Made by a program: the position numbers and the translations under genes. The notes beneath the pieces are model-generated. The model saw nothing but the letters and a program-made list of their open reading frames with translations, had not been told where the DNA came from and did not search any database. Source: Kitasatospora sp. MAP12-44 (GTDB lineage: Bacteria > Actinomycetota > Actinomycetes > Streptomycetales > Streptomycetaceae). Taken from it: a DNA stretch of 64,000 bases. Positions within the stretch are counted from its first letter, which is position 1. Every line of letters begins with the position of its first letter. Positions 16,832 through 24,567 of the stretch are shown piece after piece. The DNA lies in NCBI RefSeq assembly GCF_029892095.1, contig NZ_JARZAE010000004.1, forward strand, positions 4,216,001-4,280,000, written 5' to 3'.

Positions 16832-19800
16832 TCACGCGGTGCGGCTCTCGCTCTGCTGGAGCAGGACCACCACCGCATCGGCCTCCGGTACCCCGAGCCG
16901 GCGGAACACCACCAGGGCCTCGCGCAGCTGTGCGAGGCCCTCGGCAGGCCGGCCGAGCGCGGGCAACGCCTGCCCGAGGACGGCGTGGGCCAGGCCCTGG
17001 CAGTAGGCCTTGCCCAGTTCCCGGGCGAGCTCCAGGGATCGGCCCGCGCAGTCTGCCGCGTCCTGGTGGTCGCCGAGGTCCAGCCGGCACTCCGCCAACC
17101 GGGCCAGACAGAGCGCCTGCAAGTCGCGTTGCTGCTGCGCTCGGAAGTGGCCGAGCGCCTCGCGCAGTCCGCTGACGGCGAGCGCGGTACGACCGGTGCG
17201 GCGCAGCACGCAGCCGTACTGGTAGAGCACCCGCGACAGGTCGGCGGGGTGCGAGCAGATCCGGGCCAGCCGGACCGCCTCGTCCACCGCCTCGGTGGCC
17301 TCGGCGGGCCGGTCAAGGGCGAGGTGGACCCGGGAGAGGGTCGACAGGATCCGGGACCGGCTGCCCAGGTCGGCGGTGTGTTCGCAGAGTTCCTCGGCCT
17401 GGCGGAGCAGTTGCAGCGCGGCGGCCGGGCGGCCGGTTGCGTAGTTCAGGATGCCCAGGGTGTTGGCGGTGAGCTGGCGGCAGACGGTGTCCTCGGCCTG
17501 TTCGGCGAGAGCCATGCTGTACCGCAGCTCGTCCTCGGCGAGCGGGTAGGCGTCGGTCATGTAGTGCAGGGTCCCGGAGATGTAGCGGGCGCGGGCCTCG
17601 CAGCCGGGCCGGCCCGCGCGCTCGGCGGCCGTGACGGCCAGCGCGACCAGCCGCCGGAACTCCCAGCGGTGCGCCGGGCCCTCGGTCAGGCCGAACCAGA
17701 GCAGCAGCAGGTCGACGGCGGCCGCCAGCCCGAGCGGCAGCGCGAGCGCCTGCTCGGCGGTGGCGGCGAGCAGCACGTGATCGGTGCGCAGCCAGTGCCG
17801 GGCGGCCGCCTCGTCGGCGAACGCCAGCCCCGGGGTCTGCGCGGCTTGCAGGCTGGTGTGCAGGCCGTGCCCGGGTTCCAGCAGGCAGGAGGCGTTGCGG
17901 ACGGTGGCCAGCAGGTGGTGCAGCAGGCGGAGCACGGCCTGCTCCGGTTCGCGGGCCCCGACGGCCCCGACGGCCCCGACAGCCGCACCGGCCGCGGCGA
18001 CCGGCCCGGCTGCGGCCGCGACGCCTCCTGCCTGCTGGCGGGCGTAGAGCTTCAGCAGGTCGTGGAAGCGATAGCGGGCGGTCCCGTGCGCCTCCAGCAG
18101 GCCCGCGTCGACCAGCTCCTCCGCGAGCGACTCGGCGGTGTCCGGGTCGTCGCCGAGCACGGCAGCGGCGGCGTGCAGCGGCAGCTCCTCGGCGTCCGGG
18201 ACGGCGAGCAGGCGGAAGGCGCGGGCATGCTCGGGGGCCAGGGCGCTGTAGCCAAGTTCAAAGGTCGCCGCCACTGCGAGGTCACCGACCCGGAGTTCGT
18301 CCAGCCGGCGCCGGGTGTCGGCGAGCCGGGTGAGCAGAGCGGCGAGCGGCCGGTTCGGGCGAGCGGTCAGCCGGGCCGCCACGATCCGCAGGGCCAGCGG
18401 GAGGCGGCCGCAGACGCTCACCAACTCCAGCGCCGCCGCCGGGTCCTGCGCGATCCGCTCGGGACCGACGACGGAGCCGAGCAGGTCGAGCGACTCCGCC
18501 GTGCCCAGCGGCTCCAGGTCGACCTGCCGGGCCCCGGGCAGCAGCACGGTGCGCGAGCGGGTGGTCACCAGCACCGCGCAGCCCGGTCCGCCGGGCAGCA
18601 GCAGGCGGACCTGGGCGGTGTCGTGCGCGTTGTCGAGGACCACCAGCACGCGGCGGTCGGCCAGCAGGGAGCGGTAGTGGACGGCCCGCTGCTCGTCGTC
18701 CTCCGGGATCGCATCCGGCGCGGTGCCGAGCGCCTCGAGGAAGCGGGCGAGCACCGTGCCGGTCTGGGTCGGGGCCGGGCCCGGGCCGCGCAGGTCGGCG
18801 TAGAGCTGACCGTCCGGGAACCGGGGGCGGACCAGATGCGCGACGTGCACGGCGAGCGCCGTCTTGCCGACCCCGCCGATCCCGGAGAAGACCGAGACCG
18901 CCACCGCCGTGCGATCCGGCCGGTCGAGTGCGCCGACGACCTGTTCGACCAGCTGGGCTCGGCCGGTGAAGTCCGCGACATCCGCGGGCAGTTGCTGCGG
19001 CGGCAGGCCGGCCGTGGGCGCCGGGGGCGCGGCGATCGGACGCCCGGTGGCCCGCGCGGGCGCGGGCGCGAGTACCGCCCGGCGGGAGAGCTCGGGGTCG
19101 GCGGCCAGGATCCTGGTGCGCAGCAGACGCAGCTCCTCCCCCGGCTCGACGCCCAGCTCCTCGGCCAGCCGGCGCCGGGTGTCGGTGTAGACGGCGAGGG
19201 CCTGCGCCTGTCGGCCGCAGCGGTACTGAGCGAGCATCAGCTGGGCGGCGAACCGCTCGCGCAGCGGATGCTGGGCGAGCAGCACGCCGAGCTCGTCGGC
19301 CACCTCACCGTGCCGGCCCAGCTGCAGCGCGTTGTCCAGCAGGTCCTCCTGGGCGTCGAGCCGGAGTTCGGCGAGCCGGTCGCGCTGGCTGCGAGCGTAC
19401 GGTCCGGGCAGGCCGCTGAGCGCCAGGCCGCCGGTCCAGCGGTCCAGCGCGCGGGTGAGCCGAGCGTGCGCCGCGTGCGGCTCACCGCTCTCCCGGGCCC
19501 GCGCGGCGACCCGCAGGTCCTGCTCGAAGTGGTGGACGTCCAGGGTGCTCGGCGGCAGGCGCAAGGTGTAGCCGTCCCCCACCGACACCAGAAGGGCGCC
19601 GGCCGCGCGCGGCATCCGGTCAGGCTCGAGTACCGCGCGAAGACGCCACGCGTACTGTCGCAGCACCCCGACCGCGCGGGCGGGCGGCTGCTCGTCCCAG
19701 AGCGCGTCGATCAGGTCGCGGGCGCGGACCGGCGTACCGGCGCGCAGCAGCAGCATCGCCAACATCGCCTGCTGCTGCGGTGCCCCCAGCTCCAGCGGCT

Positions 19801-19879
19801 CTCCGTCGAGCCGCCCGTCCGGCGGCCCGAGCAGCCGGAACCGGAATTCGCCGTGCCCCGGCGCTTCAGCGTCAGTCAT
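16832..19879 (-). CDS. AfsR/SARP-type transcriptional regulator with NB-ARC and TPR domains
   Basis: The 1015-residue protein has the AfsR layout. An OmpR-like winged helix with BTAD domain occupies the first about 250 residues (FRFRLLGPPDGRLDGEPLEL, later LDVHHFEQD). An NB-ARC ATPase starts near residue 290 with Walker A GIGGVGKTALAVHVAH and Walker B RRVLVVLDNAHD. The C-terminus is built of TPR-like helices. The ATG at 19879 gives a normal SARP N-terminus. These proteins activate secondary-metabolite or developmental genes and respond to ATP and often phosphorylation. It is divergent from a 45-residue peptide gene at 20067, which is its best local target. Confidence 0.9.
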   Translation of the reverse strand: MTDAEAPGHGEFRFRLLGPPDGRLDGEPLELGAPQQQAMLAMLLLRAGTPVRARDLIDALWDEQPPARAVGVLRQYAWRLRAVLEPDRMPRAAGALLVSVGDGYTLRLPPSTLDVHHFEQDLRVAARARESGEPHAAHARLTRALDRWTGGLALSGLPGPYARSQRDRLAELRLDAQEDLLDNALQLGRHGEVADELGVLLAQHPLRERFAAQLMLAQYRCGRQAQALAVYTDTRRRLAEELGVEPGEELRLLRTRILAADPELSRRAVLAPAPARATGRPIAAPPAPTAGLPPQQLPADVADFTGRAQLVEQVVGALDRPDRTAVAVSVFSGIGGVGKTALAVHVAHLVRPRFPDGQLYADLRGPGPAPTQTGTVLARFLEALGTAPDAIPEDDEQRAVHYRSLLADRRVLVVLDNAHDTAQVRLLLPGGPGCAVLVTTRSRTVLLPGARQVDLEPLGTAESLDLLGSVVGPERIAQDPAAALELVSVCGRLPLALRIVAARLTARPNRPLAALLTRLADTRRRLDELRVGDLAVAATFELGYSALAPEHARAFRLLAVPDAEELPLHAAAAVLGDDPDTAESLAEELVDAGLLEAHGTARYRFHDLLKLYARQQAGGVAAAAGPVAAAGAAVGAVGAVGAREPEQAVLRLLHHLLATVRNASCLLEPGHGLHTSLQAAQTPGLAFADEAAARHWLRTDHVLLAATAEQALALPLGLAAAVDLLLLWFGLTEGPAHRWEFRRLVALAVTAAERAGRPGCEARARYISGTLHYMTDAYPLAEDELRYSMALAEQAEDTVCRQLTANTLGILNYATGRPAAALQLLRQAEELCEHTADLGSRSRILSTLSRVHLALDRPAEATEAVDEAVRLARICSHPADLSRVLYQYGCVLRRTGRTALAVSGLREALGHFRAQQQRDLQALCLARLAECRLDLGDHQDAADCAGRSLELARELGKAYCQGLAHAVLGQALPALGRPAEGLAQLREALVVFRRLGVPEADAVVVLLQQSESRTA

Positions 19880-20066
19880 GCCGCCCCCTGCGTGGCTGGT
19901 CCCCCCGGACCACGAACCGCCGGCCCCCGCCGACGGCGCGCACACCTTATCCCAGCCCCGCGCTACGCCCGTCCAGGAGGACCGGAGGCACCGGCGTTAA
20001 TCGCTTGTAGATCCGCGGTGGCCAGAATGGCGCTCGTTCGACCACCGACCGCAGGAGAAAACCGCC

Positions 20067-20204
20067 ATGACCGACAACCAGCAGACCGCCCCCGCCACCG
20101 ACCTGGCCGAGTTCGAGGTGCCGCTGCGCCTGGGCCCGTCGCAGGGTGAACAGCACACCATCGTCGCCGAGGACGAGCCGCTGGACGCTTCGTCGCAGAG
20201 CTGA
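20067..20204 (+). CDS. 45-residue hypothetical peptide
   Basis: A good AGGAGAAA site precedes ATG 20067. The peptide begins MTDNQQTAPATDLAEFEVPL and ends EDEPLDASSQS; it is acidic, has no cysteine and no membrane segment. The LAEFEVPLRLG stretch resembles a RiPP-style leader only loosely, and no modification enzyme is adjacent, so I do not call it a RiPP precursor. It is the first plus-strand gene facing the AfsR-like regulator, with two cell-wall-type proteins downstream. About 200 bases without a clear gene separate it from the next one. Confidence 0.5.
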   Translation: MTDNQQTAPATDLAEFEVPLRLGPSQGEQHTIVAEDEPLDASSQS

Positions 20205-20407
20205 CCCGCGCCGCCGCCGGACGGACCCACCGCCTCCCCGCGCGGGCCCGTCCGGCACCCCGCCGCCCCGAGCGGCAGCCGTCTGTCCCGACCGGAGCGC
20301 GGCAACTCGCCGCCGATCACCGGTAGATCGCCGCTCGCGAGTCTGAGTCCACCGGACGGCAGCGGCCGACCGGACGGACGGCACAGAGCGCGAAAGGCAC
20401 CACGCAG

Positions 20408-21301
20408 ATGAGCGTCACACCCCAGAACGGCCAGGTCTTCACCCTCAAGTCGGCCAACGGCACCGTCGCCGACGTCAGCTCCTCCGACACCGCGAACGGC
20501 AACAAGATCCAGGCCTGGGAGCCGAACGGCACCAAGGCGCAGACCTGGGTCTTCTGGGCCAAGGCGGACAACACCTGGCTCCTGGAGACCGGCCTGACCA
20601 ACGGCACCCACGCACCGGGCCAGGCCATGGTCATGGACTACGACTACACCGCGTACAACACCCACCTGTTCAACGAGTCCGGCGACCCCAACCAGCGCTG
20701 GTCGCTGGAGGACACCGGCGACGGCTGGGTGCGGTTCCGCAACGCCCGTACCGACGAGGGCCCCGCCTACCTGACCGCGGACCGGGTCGGCAATAACCTC
20801 GGCGTGTGGAAGCTGGACGAGAGCGGCAGCGGGCAGCGCTGGCAGCTGGTGCCGGTCGGCGCGGTCGGCAGCGGCGCCCAGCAGGCCGCGCCGCCGGCGC
20901 AGCCGCAGCAGCCCTCCGGCAGCGACATCCAGGGCAGCCTGCTGACCCTGCTCAACAACTACCGGGCGAGCAAGGGCCTGGGCTCGATCCGGCTGGACGG
21001 CCGGCTCACCCCGGCCTCCACCGCGAGCAGCCAGGAGCAGGCCCGCCGCCACCAGCAGGGCCACTTCGTGCCGGTGGGCGACGTCGCGAAGACCGCCGGG
21101 TACAACGGCCGCGCCTGGGGCGAGGTGGCCGGCGGAGCCCCCGGCTTCTGGGCCACCGCCGACTCGATCTTCCAGGCCTGGGTCGACGAGCCCGCCCATG
21201 ACGCCATCCTGCGCGGCAACTACTCCGACATGGGCGCCGCCCGCACCTACGCCGCCGACCAGACCCCGTACTGGTCGATGGTGCTGGCCCTCCCGATGTG
21301 A
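20408..21301 (+). CDS. Ricin-type lectin plus CAP/SCP domain protein
   Basis: The 297-residue protein has an N-terminal beta-trefoil (residues about 5-150) with QTW/QRW repeats (QTWVFWAK, QRWSLEDT, QRWQLVPV). A glutamine/proline linker and a CAP domain follow (LLTLLNNYRASKGLGSIRLD, then WVDEPAHDAILRGNYSDMG). Both domains normally act outside the cell, yet there is no signal peptide: the start MSVTPQNGQVFTLK is hydrophilic. It could be released by lysis or carried by a secretion particle. It is followed 43 bases later by a CHAP-domain hydrolase. Confidence 0.82.
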   Translation: MSVTPQNGQVFTLKSANGTVADVSSSDTANGNKIQAWEPNGTKAQTWVFWAKADNTWLLETGLTNGTHAPGQAMVMDYDYTAYNTHLFNESGDPNQRWSLEDTGDGWVRFRNARTDEGPAYLTADRVGNNLGVWKLDESGSGQRWQLVPVGAVGSGAQQAAPPAQPQQPSGSDIQGSLLTLLNNYRASKGLGSIRLDGRLTPASTASSQEQARRHQQGHFVPVGDVAKTAGYNGRAWGEVAGGAPGFWATADSIFQAWVDEPAHDAILRGNYSDMGAARTYAADQTPYWSMVLALPM

Positions 21302-21344
21302 ACGGCCCCAGGCGATCGAGGAACGGACGGCACGGAGGGGAGCA

Positions 21345-22040
21345 ATGGGAACTGTCGACACGATGATCCAAGCCGCGCAGGCCGACGTCGGCTACCGCGA
21401 GGGCCCGGGCAAGGACACCAAGTTCGGCCGGTGGTACGGGATGAACGGCGAACCATGGTGTGACATGGCGGTCTCGTACTGGGGCGCGCAGAGCGGCAAC
21501 AACAACGCGGTGGGCCGCTTCGCCTACTGCCCGGACCATGTGAAGTGGTTCCACGGGCAGGGCCGCTGGATCGCGGCACACGAGGACGCCCAGGCGGGCG
21601 ACCTGGTCTTCTACGACTGGGACGGCGACGGCGTGGCCGACCACATCGGCCTGGTCGTCCAGCACAGCGCCGCCGGCGCCGAGCTCGCCACGGTGGAGGG
21701 CAACACCACCTCGGGCCAGGCCGGCGCCCAGGGCAACGGCGGCGGCTGCTACCGGCGCCAGCGCCCGCGCACCTGCGTGCTCGGCTTCGGCCGCCCGCAG
21801 TACACACCCTCGACCGGCCCGGCCCGCCCACTCCTGCGCACGGGCGACCACGGCCCGGACGTCCAGCAACTGCAGCAGGCCCTGATCAACCACGGCTACG
21901 GCAACTACCTCCACCCCGCCGGCGCAGACGGCGACTTCGGCCCCTGCACCGACAAGGCGGTCCGCGCCTTCCAGCACGACCAGTCCCTCCAGGTCGACGG
22001 CGTGGTGGGCCAGGAAACCCGCAGCCACCTGGGCATCTGA
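21345..22040 (+). CDS. CHAP amidase/endopeptidase with peptidoglycan-binding domain
   Basis: The 231-residue protein has a CHAP domain with catalytic cysteine in NGEPWCDMAVSYW and histidine in VADHIGLVVQH. A PG_binding_1 domain follows from about residue 160 (LRTGDHGPDVQQLQQALINH, then GDFGPCTDKAVRAFQ). The architecture is that of a peptidoglycan hydrolase or endolysin. It has no signal peptide, like its upstream neighbour. A strong AGGGGAG ribosome site precedes ATG 21345. A perfect 17-base terminator hairpin follows. The pair may be a lytic effector module, but phage genes are not seen nearby. Confidence 0.88.
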   Translation: MGTVDTMIQAAQADVGYREGPGKDTKFGRWYGMNGEPWCDMAVSYWGAQSGNNNAVGRFAYCPDHVKWFHGQGRWIAAHEDAQAGDLVFYDWDGDGVADHIGLVVQHSAAGAELATVEGNTTSGQAGAQGNGGGCYRRQRPRTCVLGFGRPQYTPSTGPARPLLRTGDHGPDVQQLQQALINHGYGNYLHPAGADGDFGPCTDKAVRAFQHDQSLQVDGVVGQETRSHLGI

Positions 22041-22068
22041 CCCACCACCATCAGCGAGGCTGTGAGGC

Positions 22069-22105
22069 GCAGAGGCACGGGCCCGTTGCGGGCCCGTGCC
22101 TCTGC
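22069..22105 (+). terminator. Strong hairpin terminator after the CHAP gene
   Basis: GCAGAGGCACGGGCCCG pairs perfectly with CGGGCCCGTGCCTCTGC around TTG: a 17-base stem with a 3-base loop, followed by GTTGTGTTT. It begins 28 bases past the CHAP stop codon and marks the end of that transcript just before the attachment-site scar. Confidence 0.85.
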
Positions 22106-22131
22106 GTTGTGTTTGCCGGTGGTGTGGATCA

Positions 22132-22149
22132 GGCACGAATCTGGCACGA
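22132..22149. repeat. Left pair of direct repeats flanking the att scar
   Basis: GGCACGA-ATCT-GGCACGA is a direct repeat with an 11-base period. It is the inverted counterpart of the TCGTGCG pair at 22325-22342. Position about 65-80 bases outside the tRNA scar suggests integrase or excisionase arm sites. Confidence 0.5.
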
Positions 22150-22211
22150 CAGCCCCGAATTGGTCCAGACAACAAGAAAACATCAGGTCGCTGGCCTGGG
22201 GCTTTACTACA

Positions 22212-22253
22212 GAGCGGGCGACGAGAATCGAACTCGCGCTATAGGCTTGGGAA
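22212..22253 (-). other. Attachment-site scar: 3' half of tRNA-Gly(CCC)
   Basis: Read on the minus strand, the segment gives TTCCCAAGC (anticodon loop with CCC), then GCGCGAG-TTCGATT-CTCGT (a complete T-arm) and CGCCCGCTC (the 3' acceptor arm). The bases before the anticodon loop do not pair with it, so only the 3' half is present and it is not a working tRNA. Partial 3' copies like this are left when an integrative element recombines in a tRNA gene. The chromosomal flank is on the left, so the element would lie to the right, with the intact tRNA-Gly at its far end. Confidence 0.7.
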
Positions 22254-22324
22254 TCTCGGACAGTGCCAAGTGACCGATGGTCATAGATCCTTGACCCCTG
22301 CTGACCTCTGCATACCGGCCGTAC

Positions 22325-22342
22325 TCGTGCGCTAGTCGTGCG
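22325..22342. repeat. Right pair of direct repeats flanking the att scar
   Basis: TCGTGCG-CTAG-TCGTGCG repeats with the same 11-base period as the left pair and in inverted orientation to it. Symmetry around the tRNA scar supports a recombinase-binding role. No integrase gene is visible in the window. Confidence 0.5.
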
Positions 22343-22430
22343 CTCACGGGCGCCGCTGCGCCGAGTGGGGCGGCGGCGACCAGAGATCCATCGTCGGGGA
22401 TGAACACCTCCTCCCGTGCTGGTGCGGCCG

Positions 22431-23660
22431 TCACACGGTGCTGTGCCGGGGCGTCTCGGCCGCCGCTGACGGTGCGTCCGCGTGCACCGGGGTCAGCCGG
22501 GTCCTGGCGGCGAGCAGGGTCGCCGCGCCGAGGGTGGCGCCGAGGGCGCCGCAGGCCGCCGCGATGCGCAGCGTCCCGTCGGAGAGGACGACCCCGCCGA
22601 CGGCCGCGCCCAGCGCGATGCCGACGCCGATGAAGGTCACCAGCCAGGCGAAGGCCTCGGTGACGGCCCCCGCCGGCGCCAACTCGCCGACGAGGCCGAA
22701 GGACACCGTCAGCAGTGGGGCGAAGAAGACCCCGGTCAGCAGGGCCAGCAGGCAGTTGCCGGCCGGACCGGGAACCAGCGCCACCAGCCAGTACGACCCT
22801 GCCATGCCCGCCGCCAGAAGGACAGCCTTGCTCGGGGCCGACGCCTTCCACCCGCTCGTGCCGACCGCGCCGTAGGTCAGCGCTCCGACGAGTGCCCCGA
22901 GAGCCGACAGGGCCAGCAGGGTGCCCGCGCCGCCCACCAGGTGGTGCTTTTCGGCGTACGCCACGGTGAAGACGTTGAAGGTCCCGACGGCCACTCCGGA
23001 GCCGACCAGGGCCACCAGCAGGAGCAGCAGTCCGGTGCTGCGCAGCGGGCCCAGCCAGTGCGGTGCGACGGGCTTGGCGGCCGGTGCCCAGGCGCGCGAG
23101 GGGGCGGCGGTGGCCATCCCGGCGGAGCCGACCAAGCCGAGGACAGCGGCAGCCCACAGGGTGTCCCGGGCCGGGGCGAGTACGACGATCCCCGCGACAA
23201 CCAACGGGCCTGCGATGAAGAGCAGTTCCTGCGCGCCGGCGTCGACGGCATAGGCCGACTCGACGTCGTCCGGCTCAACCAGCTCGGGCCACAGGGTGCG
23301 CAGGCAGGGCTCCAGCGGCGGTGCGGCAGCCCCGGCCACCGCCGCCCCGGCCACGGCCGCCCACGGGGTGCCGGGGGCGGCCGCCAGCAGGGCGAACCCG
23401 GCCGCCGCCAGACAGGAGGAGAACAGCAGCGTCCGGGGCTGCCCGGTACGGTCCACCAGCCGGCCCAGCATCGGGCCGCCGATCGCGCCCGCTGCGGCGA
23501 ACACTCCGGTGGTCAGGCCCACCAGCTGGTAGCCGTACCCCGCATGGCGGAGCGTCAGGGCGATGCCGAGGGCGGCCATCGCCCCGGGCAACCGTCCGAC
23601 CAGCGAGCTGGAGAGCAGTCTGACGACATGAGGCCGGCCCAGGAGGGCGAGGTAGGGCAT
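22431..23660 (-). CDS. MFS exporter
   Basis: The 409-residue protein has about 12 hydrophobic helices and the MFS loop motif GRLVDRTGQPR between helices 2 and 3. It resembles the MFS protein at 35679 across long stretches (for example VGRLP-AMAAL, APPLEPCLR-LWP, ESAYA-D--AQEL), so the two are paralogues. It is the last gene of the minus-strand coformycin operon, 28 bases after the HAD gene, with an AAGGAGA ribosome site. It most likely exports coformycin or a related nucleoside and so gives self-resistance; the substrate is inferred from context. Confidence 0.85.
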   Translation of the reverse strand: MPYLALLGRPHVVRLLSSSLVGRLPGAMAALGIALTLRHAGYGYQLVGLTTGVFAAAGAIGGPMLGRLVDRTGQPRTLLFSSCLAAAGFALLAAAPGTPWAAVAGAAVAGAAAPPLEPCLRTLWPELVEPDDVESAYAVDAGAQELLFIAGPLVVAGIVVLAPARDTLWAAAVLGLVGSAGMATAAPSRAWAPAAKPVAPHWLGPLRSTGLLLLLVALVGSGVAVGTFNVFTVAYAEKHHLVGGAGTLLALSALGALVGALTYGAVGTSGWKASAPSKAVLLAAGMAGSYWLVALVPGPAGNCLLALLTGVFFAPLLTVSFGLVGELAPAGAVTEAFAWLVTFIGVGIALGAAVGGVVLSDGTLRIAAACGALGATLGAATLLAARTRLTPVHADAPSAAAETPRHSTV

Positions 23661-23688
23661 GGCTGGTGGTCTCCTTCGGTGTGTCCGC

Positions 23689-24492
23689 TCAGCGCAGTGA
23701 GCGGCGGATCAGCGCGGCGACCCCGTCGTCGTCGTTGCTCGGCAGCACGACCTGCGCGGCATCCCGTACCAGGGGATGTGCGTTGGCCACAGCGGCGGCG
23801 AGCCCCGCCGCGTGGAGCATCGGTATGTCATTGGGCATGTCCCCCACCGCGGCGGTCCTGGCGACGGGCACGGACAGGTGCTCGGTGAGCCAGTGCAGGG
23901 CCTGCCCCTTGTCCACCCCCCGGGCGGAGAGCTCCACGAAGCGACCGGTGGAGCGGGTGACCTCCAGCCGGTCGCCGACCAGGTCGACAATGGCGCGTTC
24001 GAGCGCCTCCGTCGTCAGCTCGCCGTGGATCGCCAGGAGCTTGACCACCGGATCGTCGGGGTGGATCGCCGCCCGCGCCGAGCTCACCGGTTGGTGCGGC
24101 CAGCAGTCCTGGACGAGGTCGGCGAACTCCTTCTCCAGGTAGAGGCCTCCGATCGACTCGACCCCCATGACCAGGCCGGGCATCGCGGCCTGCAGCACAG
24201 AGACCACCGAGGCGCACTCCGCCGGGTCGAAGCCCCGGCACAGCAGCGGCGAGCCGGTCTCGGCGTCGACGGCCACGGCGCCGTTGCTGCACACCACGGG
24301 CCCGGTCAGTCCGTAGCGGCGGGTGAGTTTCAGGGCGTCGCGCACCGGTCGGCCGGTGACGCAGACAACGGCGATCCCCGACCGCTGCGCCGTCGCGATG
24401 GCCTCAAGACTCCCTGGGCTCAGCTCGCCCCGGGAGTCGAGCAGCGTGCCGTCCAGATCCGTGCAGATGAGCTGAACCAGGTTCACGAACAC
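23689..24492 (-). CDS. HAD-superfamily phosphatase, Cof subfamily
   Basis: The 267-residue protein has HAD motif I CTDLDGTLLDSRG, motif II VTGRP, a lysine in the cap-following DKGQALHWL and motif IV VGDMPNDIPML. This gives the Cof/IIB subfamily, which dephosphorylates sugar and nucleotide phosphates in the cytoplasm. The GTG at 24492 with GAGGGACGGG upstream is preferred over the longer frame. The published coformycin pathway ends with dephosphorylation of the 5'-phosphate, and this enzyme or the HAD protein at 33271 is a candidate. It is 75 bases downstream of the fused deaminase gene. Confidence 0.82.
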   Translation of the reverse strand: MFVNLVQLICTDLDGTLLDSRGELSPGSLEAIATAQRSGIAVVCVTGRPVRDALKLTRRYGLTGPVVCSNGAVAVDAETGSPLLCRGFDPAECASVVSVLQAAMPGLVMGVESIGGLYLEKEFADLVQDCWPHQPVSSARAAIHPDDPVVKLLAIHGELTTEALERAIVDLVGDRLEVTRSTGRFVELSARGVDKGQALHWLTEHLSVPVARTAAVGDMPNDIPMLHAAGLAAAVANAHPLVRDAAQVVLPSNDDDGVAALIRRSLR

Positions 24493-24567
24493 TCCCGTCC
24501 CTCTGCTCGGCCGAACGGTCGAGCACCTCGTCACTGTGGAGGCCGACGTGGCGTCACCGGGATGAGG

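Noticed and set aside
16589-20149. A very long open frame (1186 codons) on the plus strand opposite the AfsR-like gene
   Set aside because: It has the low-complexity, Gly/Arg/Gln-rich composition of a high-GC antisense frame, has no domain and no ribosome site, and lies wholly opposite a well-supported gene.
20067-20204. A RiPP precursor gene
   Set aside because: There is no Cys/Ser/Thr-rich core and no modifying enzyme, protease or dedicated transporter beside it.
22212-22253. A functional tRNA gene
   Set aside because: Only the 3' half is present; no D-arm and no pairing anticodon-stem strand exist.
22096-22335. A short plus-strand ORF through the tRNA scar
   Set aside because: Its translation is the typical mistranslation of a tRNA 3' end (RRESNSRY pattern), so it is explained by the att scar and not by a gene.
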